Assembly: GCF_001544555.2 (NCBI RefSeq) | Contig: NZ_FCOK02000088.1 | Location: 1 to 39,697 of the forward strand | Direction of reading: 5' to 3' | Origin: Caballeronia udeis | GTDB lineage: Bacteria; Pseudomonadota; Gammaproteobacteria; Burkholderiales; Burkholderiaceae | Length of the DNA stretch: 39,697 nt | In this document: piece after piece, positions 1 to 8,035 of the stretch | Position numbering within the stretch: position 1 is the stretch's first letter | Layout: each line of letters opens with the position of its first letter | Notes under the pieces: model-generated | What the model was told of the DNA's origin: nothing | The model's database searches: none | Seen by the model: the letters and a program-made list of their open reading frames with translations, nothing else | Translations under genes and position numbers: made by a program

Positions 1-39
1 AGGCTCCTCATGCGCTGCCAAGCAACTCCGCAGCTATAC

Positions 40-72
40 AAAAACCCCACCCCTCAAAGGTGGGGTTTTTGC
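40..72. terminator. Rho-independent terminator, probably bidirectional
   Basis: The arms ACCCCACC and GGTGGGGT enclose a short loop (CCTCAAA region) and are flanked by A-run and T-run on the two sides, so the hairpin could stop transcription in both directions. It would end an upstream gene outside the window and also the leftward copZ-reductase operon. From here to base 292 I see no convincing gene, only short open frames without family resemblance. Confidence 0.75.
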
Positions 73-292
73 GTTTCGCCCTCCACCTTTCGTGAAGTTC
101 TTCCCGCTCTAATCGCTTGTTCAATATGGCGAATGGAGTCTTCAGTTCGCCCAGCAAGCCGACTCAACCGCTTCCGTTGGGTTCTCCTCTAAAGCGAACC
201 CCAAAGCCCATTTTTGAGTATGCACCAAGCAGCGAAATACCTGGTCGGCTATGCCCGAATCTCACCACCGCCCACAGGCTTGCTGGACGTGG

Positions 293-1198
293 TCACTTTT
301 GCAGCACAGAGCGGATCGCGGTGTCGAAAGGTGTTCTCTGCCCGATCTTCAAAGCTTCCAACGCATCCGATGCAAGGTGGCAATTTCGTGGACGCGGCGT
401 GGCATCAATCGGCGTGTGTTGTGCCGTGATCCGGGCATCAACGTTCAGCACGCGCGCGATGCTTTGCGCAATGCCGAACTTTGTCATAGGCTCATCGCCG
501 GACCAGTGCTTAACGCCCGTCACCGATTCGCCAATTTCGTGGCGTTCCAGTAACTGCCGGATCACAACGGCCACGTCCGGCGTGAAGGTGGGGTAGCGCG
601 TTGCCCAAGCATCCATCACTGCGGGCGCGGGTCCACGAACTGATTCCACAATTGCCGGCGTCAGGCTGGTCACCGCCGACTCACCCCAATCGATCACTGG
701 GCCATACAGCAACGGCAAACGCAGCACGCAAGATTGGGCGCCGGATTGCAGCAGCGCCTGCTCTCCGTCAAGCTTGCTGCGACCGTAGGCGTTCAGGGGA
801 TTCGGCACATCGTCAGGCTGATAAGGCGGTCGTGTGCCATCGAATACATAGTCGGTCGAGATGGAGAGCACCCACGAACCGATTTCCTGCGCGGCGCTCG
901 CAATAAAGCCTAATGCGTCGACATTCAATGCGCGCGCGAGCGCCGGGTCATTCTCGCAAACGTCAGGACGCCTTTCGGCCGAGGCCACAACGATCGCGTC
1001 GGGCGCGTGATCGGTGATGAATTCCCGAACGGCGCTCTCATCGCGGACATCGAGCGTGACAGTGCTCGCGTCGCCATGACGAAACGCTGTTCGTACCACC
1101 TGCCACCGGGGGAACGCGGTCAGCTCGTTCGCAACGGCGCGTCCAAGCAGTCCGGACGCGCCAATCAACGCAACTTTGAAGTGCGCCCCCCGATTCAT
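293..1198 (-). CDS. RmlD-like NAD(P)-dependent sugar-nucleotide reductase (SDR family)
   Basis: This 301-residue protein is an extended short-chain dehydrogenase of the dTDP-4-dehydrorhamnose reductase (RmlD) type. The N-terminus carries the Rossmann motif GASGLLGR. A STDYVFDG block follows near residue 115, which is characteristic of RmlD and MAT2B-like proteins, and then the catalytic Tyr-x3-Lys as YGRSK. The length fits RmlD (about 290-300). No other rhamnose (rml) genes are nearby, so the substrate is uncertain; it may be a stand-alone paralogue rather than part of O-antigen synthesis. The ATG overlaps the stop of the upstream copper chaperone gene by four bases, so the two are probably translationally coupled and share the CueR-controlled promoter. 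A role in a copper response would be an inference from this coupling only. Confidence 0.8.
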   Translation of the reverse strand: MNRGAHFKVALIGASGLLGRAVANELTAFPRWQVVRTAFRHGDASTVTLDVRDESAVREFITDHAPDAIVVASAERRPDVCENDPALARALNVDALGFIASAAQEIGSWVLSISTDYVFDGTRPPYQPDDVPNPLNAYGRSKLDGEQALLQSGAQSCVLRLPLLYGPVIDWGESAVTSLTPAIVESVRGPAPAVMDAWATRYPTFTPDVAVVIRQLLERHEIGESVTGVKHWSGDEPMTKFGIAQSIARVLNVDARITAQHTPIDATPRPRNCHLASDALEALKIGQRTPFDTAIRSVLQK

Positions 1199-1401
1199 GC
1201 TGCTTTCGTCGATACGACTGTATAGCCGGCCTCATCGATTGCTTCCCTGAGCGCATCGATGGTTTCGGTCGACGCCACTACAACACGCCCATGCTCGAGA
1301 TCCACCTGGACTTGCGCGGCGGCGTCGATTTCGTGGATCGAGCGCGTGACGGCGGCGACGCAATGCTGGCAGCTCATGCCTTCTACCTTGAATTCAGTCA
1401 T
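1195..1401 (-). CDS. copZ: CopZ-like copper chaperone (heavy-metal-associated domain)
   Basis: A 68-residue single heavy-metal-associated (HMA) domain protein. The metal site is G-M-S-C-Q-H-C near the N-terminus, the usual MxCxxC loop that binds Cu(I) in cytosolic chaperones and P-type ATPase N-terminal domains. The remainder shows the ferredoxin-like beta-alpha-beta pattern ending in DEAGYTVV. It should hand Cu(I) to a copper exporter or to the regulator. A GGGAA ribosome site lies about seven bases before the ATG. The gene is divergent from cueR across a CueR box and its stop overlaps the start of the reductase gene. No CopA ATPase lies in the window, so the partner must be elsewhere. Confidence 0.9.
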   Translation of the reverse strand: MTEFKVEGMSCQHCVAAVTRSIHEIDAAAQVQVDLEHGRVVVASTETIDALREAIDEAGYTVVSTKAA

Positions 1402-1443
1402 ATCAATTCCCTGCCTCGGTTTTGTAAGAGCGGACCATGCTAT

Positions 1444-1464
1444 ACCTTCCTATCGTTGGAAGGT
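1444..1464. promoter_or_regulatory. CueR box in the copZ-cueR divergent promoter
   Basis: The perfect dyad ACCTTCC-N7-GGAAGGT is the same as the CueR operator known from the Escherichia coli copA promoter. It lies 42 bp before the copZ ATG and 33 bp before the cueR ATG. On the minus strand TAGCAT (1442-1437) just beyond the dyad can serve as a -10 element with the long spacer typical of MerR-type promoters. On the plus strand TAGAGT occupies the equivalent place, so cueR may regulate itself. Confidence 0.88.
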
Positions 1465-1497
1465 GTAGAGTCTAGGAAAAATTTAGGAGTGTCCGCG

Positions 1498-1884
1498 ATG
1501 AACATCGGCGAAGCAGCGCGCGCGTCAGGCGTGACGGCCAAGATGATTAGGTACTACGAGAGTGTTGGTCTTTTACCACCGGTTGACCGCACCACATCGG
1601 GATACAGGATGTACGGGACCCAGGAGGTTCACGCGTTACGTTTTGTTCGGCAAGCGCGTCGGCTCGGCTTTCTGGTCGACGATATTCGCAAACTCCTGGC
1701 GTTGTGGCAGGACCGGCAGCGCGCCAGCGCGGAGGTCAAGGCGATCGCACTTGAACATGTCGCGGAGCTGGACCGGCGGATCGCAGAACTCACGGATATG
1801 CGGGACACGCTCGCCCATTTGGCAGTACATTGCCACGGGGACGGACGGCCTGATTGCCCCATTCTGGAAAGGCTCGCCGAGTGA
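1498..1884 (+). CDS. cueR: CueR, copper-responsive MerR-family regulator
   Basis: A 128-residue MerR-family activator. The N-terminal winged helix-turn-helix (MNIGEAARASGVTAKMIRYYE) begins at residue 1, followed by SGYRMY and the long dimerisation helix at about residues 80-110. The C-terminal metal loop has Cys112 and Cys120 in HCHGDGRPDCPIL, the same positions as the two Cu(I)-binding cysteines of E. coli CueR; the CxGDxxPDCPI form is usual for copper sensors. It would sense cytosolic Cu(I) and distort the promoter DNA to switch on copZ. ATG 1498 was chosen because AGGAG lies nine bases upstream and the family starts at MNIG; a longer open frame upstream runs through the operator and is not credible. 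Confidence 0.93.
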   Translation: MNIGEAARASGVTAKMIRYYESVGLLPPVDRTTSGYRMYGTQEVHALRFVRQARRLGFLVDDIRKLLALWQDRQRASAEVKAIALEHVAELDRRIAELTDMRDTLAHLAVHCHGDGRPDCPILERLAE

Positions 1885-1938
1885 TCATGTTGGTGCGCTT
1901 GGGCGGATCTTCTACCTCGGATCTTCTGCCTGATTTTT

Positions 1939-1953
1939 GCACCAATAATGTGC
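1939..1953. promoter_or_regulatory. Possible NtrC-type site upstream of the DUF3563 gene
   Basis: GCAC-CAATAAT-GTGC fits the GCAC-N7-GTGC pattern of NtrC enhancer sites. Two further TGCACC elements follow at about 2019-2030 (the palindrome GGTGCATGCACC) and 2045-2050. No sigma-54 -24/-12 element was found; instead a TATAAT -10 hexamer lies at 2091-2096, before the DUF3563 gene. The regulator is therefore uncertain. The gap 1885-2171 holds no other gene that I can see. Confidence 0.3.
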
Positions 1954-2171
1954 TAAATTTCGACGATGTACCGCTGATTCTTGATAAAACTAGTGAAATC
2001 AACTACTTGTTCCGATGCGGTGCATGCACCATTCCAAAAAAGAATGCACCCAATGCAGGCATTTCACTAACACCGCCAGCACAGTTCGTCTATAATCGGG
2101 GTTAACCCTTTTGAGGGATATCCCTGACCCGAACCGCCGGGGATTCATTTGAGATCCTTGGAGAAAAAATC

Positions 2172-2318
2172 ATGTTTGCATTCTTGCTCGAAAAAGTCAG
2201 CATTTGGTTTGAAACCGCCGAACGTAATCGTCGCGAAGAATATCTGGCGCAATCGTCGGATATCGTCCAGCTCGAAAAGCGTATCCGCTCGCTGGAAACC
2301 GAAGGCTACTCGCTGTAA
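2172..2318 (+). CDS. DUF3563 family micro-protein
   Basis: A 48-residue protein beginning MFAFLLEK and ending RSLETEGYSL. It resembles the DUF3563 family of short conserved proteins common in Burkholderiaceae: an N-terminal hydrophobic/aromatic stretch (residues 1-14), a charged middle with AERNRREEYLAQSSD, and a helical region with regularly spaced Leu/Ile (IVQLEKRIRSL). GGAGA lies seven bases before the ATG and a TATAAT hexamer about 75 bp upstream. A strong terminator follows. It is probably monocistronic and well expressed. The biochemical function is unknown; the amphipathic helix suggests a protein or membrane partner, but that is inference. Confidence 0.85.
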   Translation: MFAFLLEKVSIWFETAERNRREEYLAQSSDIVQLEKRIRSLETEGYSL

Positions 2319-2352
2319 TTTCAGCCGAAAACATCCGGCCGGAAAATTGAAC

Positions 2353-2374
2353 AAGCCCCGCATGCGGGGCTTTG
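2353..2374 (+). terminator. Rho-independent terminator of the DUF3563 gene
   Basis: AAGCCCCGCATGCGGGGCTT is a perfect inverted repeat, 35 bp after the stop codon, followed by TTTGTCATTTTT. It also lies downstream of the convergent DUF305 gene, for which it may act as well. Confidence 0.8.
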
Positions 2375-2413
2375 TCATTTTTGGCCTGCGCTCGCGGGGT
2401 CAGACCACGCCGA

Positions 2414-2827
2414 TCACTTTTTCAGCGGGTGTGCTGCGAGCCATTGCTTCATGAACGCAATTTCCTTGTCCTGCGAAGCAATGATCTCCTTGGCCAACGC
2501 GCGCAACTTCGCGTCCTTGCCATACTTCAACTCGACTTTTGCCATTGCGACCGCGCCTTCATGGTGAGGGATCATGTGCGCGACAAAATCATGATCGGCA
2601 TTGCCGGTGTATTGGACGTCGGACATGCCGGACATCATCGAGTGATCGGCTGCCTGGAATTCCTTCGTCGAGGCGGAATCGCCCTGATTGCCGCTTGCGG
2701 TCGACATATCCATGTCCGCCATCGATGCCGAGGATGCCGGCGTCTGTGCAAACGCAGCGGGCACTGAGACAACGAATGAAAGTGCAAACGCGGCTGCGCC
2801 AGCGAGGAAGGTTTTCGAGAATGTCAT
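2414..2827 (-). CDS. Periplasmic DUF305 protein, probably copper-related
   Basis: A 137-residue exported protein. The N-terminus is a signal peptide (MTFSKTFLAGAAAFALSFVV, with a likely cut after AFA near residue 27). A Met-rich linker follows (MADMDMS, SMMSGMS), then the DUF305 four-helix core with the hallmark DHDFVAHMIPHHEGAVAMA and the later IIASQDKEIAFM. The His and Met clusters resemble metal-binding sites, and DUF305 genes frequently lie in copper-resistance loci. The closeness to copZ and cueR supports a periplasmic copper-handling role, which is inference. An AGGAGA site precedes the ATG. Confidence 0.85.
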   Translation of the reverse strand: MTFSKTFLAGAAAFALSFVVSVPAAFAQTPASSASMADMDMSTASGNQGDSASTKEFQAADHSMMSGMSDVQYTGNADHDFVAHMIPHHEGAVAMAKVELKYGKDAKLRALAKEIIASQDKEIAFMKQWLAAHPLKK

Positions 2828-2968
2828 TGAATCTCCTTAAATTTCGACTTTCGAGAAAGCTAGCCTAAAGCTTGCCATCGCGGTAAGGTAAAGCGCTTTT
2901 ATATGATGTGAAGTGAATCGGCCCGATATACGTGTCGGCGATCATTCATTCGCCAAAGGGGCACCGCC

Positions 2969-3568
2969 GTGAGTCCAGAACTTCAACCTGTCAGATATGT
3001 GGCGATCGCAGCGCTATGGCTTGTTTTGGGTTTCACGGCGTTGGACGCATTCGCCCAGGCGGGCGGTCAGCCGCTCATTCTGGATACGCAGACGGGGATT
3101 CACAGCGGCGCGGGCGGTACTGTTCTGCAGACGGGTCCGCTGAATGGCTCGGGCATGGTGCCAGCGCGCCCGACGGCCACGTTGCCCGAATTGCCGCAGC
3201 AAGATCAGCAGACAATCATCGTTTCGCCATACATCGAACTTCAGCAGGGCAAGCATCATGCCGCGCAGGGATATGGATCGTCGCCGGGCTCACAGCCGTC
3301 GTCGTCCAATTACCAGCATGGACCACGTTCAACGTCGCCACAGTCCAGCGCCTCTTACGGGGTGTCAACCGGCATTCAAACCCAGGCTCCCACCTCAACG
3401 CAGCCTGCGGTGCCACAGGCAAGGCAGTCTCCTGGTCTGCCCCCGATAATCACGCCGGTACCCATCGCAACACCGAAATCCGTTGCCACAAAACCTGCAG
3501 CGATCCTACCGGTCCGGTCATCGGATCCGCATAGCCAAACCGGCGCGGTTACCACGTCGCTTGATTAA
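2969..3568 (+). CDS. Exported Pro/Ser/Gln-rich protein of unknown function
   Basis: A 199-residue protein that I do not recognise. It starts with GTG, preceded by AAAGGGG at a good distance. Residues 10-30 form a hydrophobic segment ending ALDAFAQA, which looks like a signal peptide with cleavage near AFA. The rest is low in complexity, rich in Ser, Gln, Pro, Thr and Gly, with no Cys, and reads like a disordered surface or periplasmic linker. The track QSSASYGVSTGIQTQAPTST is typical of such proteins. It stands alone between the DUF305 gene (divergent) and rlmJ (convergent, 21 bp away). Confidence 0.6.
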   Translation: MSPELQPVRYVAIAALWLVLGFTALDAFAQAGGQPLILDTQTGIHSGAGGTVLQTGPLNGSGMVPARPTATLPELPQQDQQTIIVSPYIELQQGKHHAAQGYGSSPGSQPSSSNYQHGPRSTSPQSSASYGVSTGIQTQAPTSTQPAVPQARQSPGLPPIITPVPIATPKSVATKPAAILPVRSSDPHSQTGAVTTSLD

Positions 3569-3589
3569 CGGCGAACTGCGCAGACGCGC

Positions 3590-4435
3590 TCAATTACCGC
3601 GATGTTCGAGTTTGAACGCCGCCTTGCTGTCCTGACCCAGTGCGTCGACGAGATAGGGTAGCGTCTCTTTCAACTCACCTGCGAGCGTATACGGTGGGTT
3701 GACGATAAACATGCCGCTCCCGAACAGGCCAAAGCCGTCGACGGGCGGTTTGCTCACGGTCAATGACGCATGCAGCCAATTCTTGGGTTGCACGCGCTTC
3801 AATTGATCGGCGAAACGCTGGGACTCGAGCCGGGTGACTTGCGGGTACCAGATTGCATAAGTGCCCGTCGCAAAACGCTTCAGGCTTTCCTCGAGGCAGT
3901 TCAGCGTGCGCGCGTAATCGCGCTTGTCTTCGTACGACGGATCAATCAGGACCAGTGCCCGGCGCGGCGGTGGCGGTAATAGCTTGATGATGCCTTCGAA
4001 GCCGTCGCCTTCGAAGAGCACCGCCCGCCGGCCGGCGTCGCGGAAATTGTGGCGCAGCACATCAATTTCGGTGGAATGCAGTTCGAATAACCGCATGCGA
4101 TCCTGCTCGCGCATTACCCGCCATGCGAGATAGGGCGAGCCGGGATAGAACTGCAGCGAGCCGTCTGCATTCAGCGCCTTTACCTCTTTGACGTAATCCT
4201 TGAGCAAACCCGGCAAATCACGCTTGGTCCAAATCTTGGCAATGCCCGTTTCGAACTCGCCCGTCTTGGTCGCAAAACCGTCGGTCAGCGAATACACGCC
4301 GGCGCCGGCGTGGGTGTCGATATACCAAAACGCCTTGTCCTTCTGGGCAAGGTGTTGCAGCAACTGCACGACGACCGCGTGTTTCAGCACGTCTGCGTGG
4401 TTGCCTGCGTGAAAGGCGTGTCGGTAACTGAGCAT
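3590..4435 (-). CDS. rlmJ: RlmJ, 23S rRNA adenine-2030 N6-methyltransferase
   Basis: A 281-residue SAM-dependent enzyme that methylates N6 of A2030 in 23S rRNA. The start MLSYRHAFHAGNHADVLKH is the conserved RlmJ N-terminus, so ATG 4435 was taken rather than the in-frame ATG 36 codons upstream. Other family blocks are YIDTHAGAGVYSL (SAM motif I, near residue 45), the central helical insert with FYPGSPYLA, and VLIDPSYEDKRDY. The catalytic tetrad reads D-P-S-Y instead of the D-P-P-Y I expect for N6-adenine enzymes; see findings. WYP and FGLFGSGMFIVNPPY near the C-terminus also match. It is monocistronic. Confidence 0.92.
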   Translation of the reverse strand: MLSYRHAFHAGNHADVLKHAVVVQLLQHLAQKDKAFWYIDTHAGAGVYSLTDGFATKTGEFETGIAKIWTKRDLPGLLKDYVKEVKALNADGSLQFYPGSPYLAWRVMREQDRMRLFELHSTEIDVLRHNFRDAGRRAVLFEGDGFEGIIKLLPPPPRRALVLIDPSYEDKRDYARTLNCLEESLKRFATGTYAIWYPQVTRLESQRFADQLKRVQPKNWLHASLTVSKPPVDGFGLFGSGMFIVNPPYTLAGELKETLPYLVDALGQDSKAAFKLEHRGN

Positions 4436-4595
4436 GGCAAATGAGTGAGCGAGACGAGAATGAGCGCGGCCTGAGCCAGACGGACGAATAAAAGCGCCTA
4501 AGCGCCGAGACGCGAAGGCACTGTACGGCACCACAAGGCGCACGCGGCAGGGTCGTTATTGTAGCCGACGACCCTGCATGTCCAGGACCTACGGC

Positions 4596-5567
4596 TCAGA
4601 CGAACGAGTCGCCCACGATTTCCTCGATGCGCTGCTTGATCTCCGGCGTGATTTTCTGCACGACGTCAATGGCCTTCATATTCTCGTGAATCTGCTCCAC
4701 CCGCGATGCGCCCGTAATCACGGTGCTGACATTCGGATTCAGCAAGATCCAGGCGAGCGAAAGCTGTGCCAGCGAGCAGCCAAGCTGGTCGGACACGTCC
4801 GCGAGGCGCCCGACAATGTTGTTCGATCCCTTGTCTGTCAACTTCTTGGCCAACCACTCGTAGCCTTGAAGCTGCGCACGGCTGTCCGACGGAACACCAT
4901 CGCGGTACTTTCCGGTGAGCAACCCTGAAGCGAGCGGGCTCCAGGTTGTCAGACCCAGTCCAATGTCTTCATAGAGGCGCTTATATTCGTCCTCGACCCG
5001 CTTGCGATGTAGCAGGTTGTACTCGGGCTGCTCCATTACCGGTTTGTGCAGATGATGCCGCTCGGCAATGTCGTATGCCGTGCGAATTTCGTCAGCGCTC
5101 CATTCCGATGTGCCCCAATACAGCGCCTTGCCCCGCGCAATGATGTCACTCATTGCCCAAACCGTTTCCTCGATCGGTGTATGCGGGTCAGGCCGATGGC
5201 AAAACACGAGGTCGACGTAGTCGAGTTGCAGACGCGCAAGCGAGCCATCAATGGCGTTATGCAGATACTTGCGGCTGAGCGTTTGCTGCTGGTTCGGCCC
5301 TTCGTTGATGCCAAAGAAAAACTTGGTCGACACCACGTAGCTTACCCGCGGCCACGCGAGCTCCTTCAACGCGCGGCCCATGATTTCCTCGGACTTGCCT
5401 TTGGAATAGACCTCGGCGTTGTCGAAAAAATTTACGCCGTGATCGCGTGCGGCGGCGAGCGACTCGCGCGCCGCGCGATGGTCGACTTGCGTGCCGTAGG
5501 TTACCCACGAGCCAATCGACAATTCGCTGACCTGCAGGCCGGAACGTCCTAGCCGACGATAGTTCAT
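4596..5567 (-). CDS. Aldo/keto reductase of the KCNAB-like (AKR6) group
   Basis: A 323-residue TIM-barrel NADPH oxidoreductase. The tetrad can be placed as Asp49 and Tyr54 (FFDNAEVYSKGKSE), Lys82 (STKFFFG) and His124 (VFCHRPDP). The sequence MNYRRLGRSGLQVSELSIGSW and the insert KFFFGINEGPNQQ are typical of bacterial homologues of the potassium-channel beta subunit. The physiological substrate is unknown; small aldehydes are likely for the family. The start ATG 5567 has GGAGATC upstream and matches the family start; the frame remains open for 16 further codons. It is divergent from hbdH across 245 bp. Confidence 0.88.
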   Translation of the reverse strand: MNYRRLGRSGLQVSELSIGSWVTYGTQVDHRAARESLAAARDHGVNFFDNAEVYSKGKSEEIMGRALKELAWPRVSYVVSTKFFFGINEGPNQQQTLSRKYLHNAIDGSLARLQLDYVDLVFCHRPDPHTPIEETVWAMSDIIARGKALYWGTSEWSADEIRTAYDIAERHHLHKPVMEQPEYNLLHRKRVEDEYKRLYEDIGLGLTTWSPLASGLLTGKYRDGVPSDSRAQLQGYEWLAKKLTDKGSNNIVGRLADVSDQLGCSLAQLSLAWILLNPNVSTVITGASRVEQIHENMKAIDVVQKITPEIKQRIEEIVGDSFV

Positions 5568-5812
5568 GTTCGTGATCTCCAGTTTTGGGTTTGAGTTGCA
5601 TCGGGCGGGTTTCAAAGCTTAATCCGATTCCAGGATTCGCGCGCCGTCGCCCGGCTTGGCCGACCGTCACGTTCAGTGCATTCGTGTCCGAACGATAGCC
5701 CGGCCAGGTGGGGTCGAATAGCTGACCGAAAGGCCTATGACATTTATCGAGGTTGATCAGCGCGGCGTTGCGTGGTTTCATTGTTCGAATCTGAACGGAG
5801 AAGGGGCGGCAA

Positions 5813-6610
5813 ATGACATCACTGAATACGAGTCTGGCGGGCAAGGTTGCGGTGGTCACGGGCGCGGCGAGCGGGATCGGCAAGCAAATTGCCCTGACGT
5901 TTGCGCAGGCGGGTGCAGCGGTTGCCATAGCGGATCTGAACCAGGAGGCCGCCGACGCCGTGGCCGGGCAGATCAGGTCGCAGGGCGGCCGTGCGTTAGG
6001 CGTCGTGATGGACGTTACCGACGAGCAGGCGGTGAACACAGGCATTGATCGAGTGGCGGCGGAATTCGGCTCGATCGATATCCTGGTGTCGAATGCCGGC
6101 GTGCAGATTGTCAACCCGATCGAAAACTATGCGTATTCCGACTGGAAGAAGATGCAGGCCATTCACGTCGACGGGGCGTTTCTAACCACGAAAGCCGCGC
6201 TTCAGCACATGTACAAGGACGATCGTGGCGGCGTCGTGATCTATATGGGATCGGTGCATTCGCATGAAGCGTCACCGCTCAAGTCCGCGTATGTCACGGC
6301 CAAGCACGCGTTGCTCGGGCTGGCTCGTGTGTTGGCGAAGGAGGGCGCGAAGCATCACGTGCGCTCGCATGTGGTGTGCCCGGGTTTCGTGCGCACGCCG
6401 CTTGTCGACAAGCAGATTCCCGAGCAGGCGAAGGAGCTTGGTATCAGCGAAGAGGACGTGGTCAAGAATGTGATGCTGGGCGGCACGGTCGACGGCGTCT
6501 TCACAACGGTGGAAGACGTGGCCCAAACGGTTTTGTTCCTGGCAGCTTTCCCCACGGCCGCGCTTACGGGTCAATCAGTCGTGGTGAGCCACGGCTGGTA
6601 CATGCAGTAA
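5813..6610 (+). CDS. hbdH: D-3-hydroxybutyrate dehydrogenase
   Basis: A 265-residue classical SDR that interconverts D-3-hydroxybutyrate and acetoacetate with NAD, in polyhydroxybutyrate use. Seen are TGAASGIG (residues 16-23), NAG (94-96) and the catalytic Ser147, Tyr160 and Lys164 in SVHSHEASPLKSAYVTAKHALLG. The SxHxxxxSPxKSAYVxAKH context distinguishes 3-hydroxybutyrate dehydrogenases from general SDRs, and the C-terminal HGWYMQ fits too. GGAGAAGGGG precedes the ATG. The stop is 20 bp before the patatin gene, so the two form an operon. Confidence 0.88.
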   Translation: MTSLNTSLAGKVAVVTGAASGIGKQIALTFAQAGAAVAIADLNQEAADAVAGQIRSQGGRALGVVMDVTDEQAVNTGIDRVAAEFGSIDILVSNAGVQIVNPIENYAYSDWKKMQAIHVDGAFLTTKAALQHMYKDDRGGVVIYMGSVHSHEASPLKSAYVTAKHALLGLARVLAKEGAKHHVRSHVVCPGFVRTPLVDKQIPEQAKELGISEEDVVKNVMLGGTVDGVFTTVEDVAQTVLFLAAFPTAALTGQSVVVSHGWYMQ

Positions 6611-6630
6611 GGCTTGAAACAGGAGTTTCA

Positions 6631-7926
6631 ATGGCAGAGCGAACGAGCAGTGCACGTGGACGCAATGAGACGAAAGGAATGAAACGGACGAAGGCGGCGA
6701 AGGAGCCTCGCAACGTGACGTCGCTCGACGTTGGTGAACCGCCTGAGGTATTTGCCTCGGGTGGCCCCGAAGCGGACAAGCGTATCAAGTTGCCGCCCTA
6801 TGAAACCATCGCGTTGATGTTGCAGGGTGGTGGGGCGCTCGGTGCCTATCAAGCGGGCGTGTATCAGGGGTTGAATGAGGCTGGTATTCACCCGAACTGG
6901 ATTGCCGGGATATCCATTGGTGCGTTGAACACGGCGATTATCGCGGGGAACGCGCCTGAGAATCGTGTGCCGCGTCTGCTGGAATTTTGGGAGACGATCT
7001 GCCAGCCCGCTTTTATGCCGCCCTTGCCCGCTTTCATCGAACACGCGTTCTTCAATTCCACCGACGAGATCCGCAAGGCGTTCACCGCGATGCAGGCCGC
7101 GAGCGCCCTGGTCGAAGGGCAGAGGGGATTTTTTATACCGCGTTTTCCCCCGCCGTCACCGCTGGCTGCGGGGCATCCTGGTGCGGCGAGTTTCTATGAC
7201 ACACAGCCGCTGAAGGGCACGCTCGAACGGTTCTGCGATTTCGACCGGATCAACTCGCGTGAGACCCGGGTTTCAGTGGGTGCGGTGAACGTAGCCACCG
7301 GTAATTTCGCGTATTTCGACAACACGCACATGAAGTTGCGCCCGGAGCATTTCATGGCGTCGGGGGCGTTGCCGCCGGGTTTCGCGGCCGTCGAGATTGA
7401 TGGCGAGTATTTCTGGGACGGTGGCCTGATGTCCAATACGCCACTTTACGAGATCGTGCAGACCACGCCGCGTCGTGACACGCTCGCGTTCCAGGTCGAT
7501 CTCTGGAGCGCGCGCGGGCCGGTGCCGGACAGTATTGTCGATGTGATGGGGCGCGTGAAGGACATTCAGTACTCCAGCCGGACGCGGCTCGTTACCGACA
7601 CCTTGCAGCGCTCACAGCGGTTTCGGAACGTCCTGAGGGAAGTGCTGGACAAAGTGCCGGTTGACATCCGCAACAGCGACCCGTGGTGCAAGACGGCGGA
7701 GGAACTCGCGTGCTCGAAGCGTTTTAACGTCATTCACCTCATCTACCGGCATAAGGAGTACGAGGGGAACTACAAGGATTTTCAGTTCGGGCTGTCGACC
7801 ATGCGTGAGCATTGGGAAAGTGGCTTGTGCGACATCCGCGGCACGCTCACGCATCGCGATTGGCTTGATATGCCGAACAACGATGCCGGTTTCATCACGC
7901 ACGATATTCATCGCGACGGACGTTGA
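6631..7926 (+). CDS. Patatin-like phospholipase with DUF3734 C-terminal region
   Basis: A 431-residue serine lipid hydrolase. Residues 1-55 are a charged, Lys/Arg-rich tail. The patatin domain begins at about 60 with the oxyanion loop LQGGGALGAYQAGV, has the nucleophile elbow G-I-S-I-G (Ser95) and the second dyad residue Asp263 in EYFWDGGLMSNTP. The last third corresponds to the region called DUF3734 in this family. It follows hbdH by 20 bp and ends at a terminator. This pairing is common in polyhydroxybutyrate-forming beta-proteobacteria as I recall, so a role in lipid or PHB turnover is plausible but unproven. ATG 6631 has AGGAG upstream; the frame is open far upstream inside hbdH, which is a shadow. 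Confidence 0.87.
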   Translation: MAERTSSARGRNETKGMKRTKAAKEPRNVTSLDVGEPPEVFASGGPEADKRIKLPPYETIALMLQGGGALGAYQAGVYQGLNEAGIHPNWIAGISIGALNTAIIAGNAPENRVPRLLEFWETICQPAFMPPLPAFIEHAFFNSTDEIRKAFTAMQAASALVEGQRGFFIPRFPPPSPLAAGHPGAASFYDTQPLKGTLERFCDFDRINSRETRVSVGAVNVATGNFAYFDNTHMKLRPEHFMASGALPPGFAAVEIDGEYFWDGGLMSNTPLYEIVQTTPRRDTLAFQVDLWSARGPVPDSIVDVMGRVKDIQYSSRTRLVTDTLQRSQRFRNVLREVLDKVPVDIRNSDPWCKTAEELACSKRFNVIHLIYRHKEYEGNYKDFQFGLSTMREHWESGLCDIRGTLTHRDWLDMPNNDAGFITHDIHRDGR

Positions 7927-7986
7927 TCGGGCGTCACTGGTGCGAGCGGCCGTTCCGTGTCCGCAGCACGCTCGCGACTTCAAAAA

Positions 7987-8015
7987 AAACGGCGCTCACA
8001 CGGAGCGCCGTTTTT
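7987..8015. terminator. Bidirectional terminator between patatin and aminotransferase genes
   Basis: ACGGCGCTC and GAGCGCCGT form a nine-pair stem around CACACG-type loop, with A-run on the left and TTTTTA on the right. It serves both convergent genes. Confidence 0.85.
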
Positions 8016-8035
8016 AGAAACCACGAAAAGCAAAC

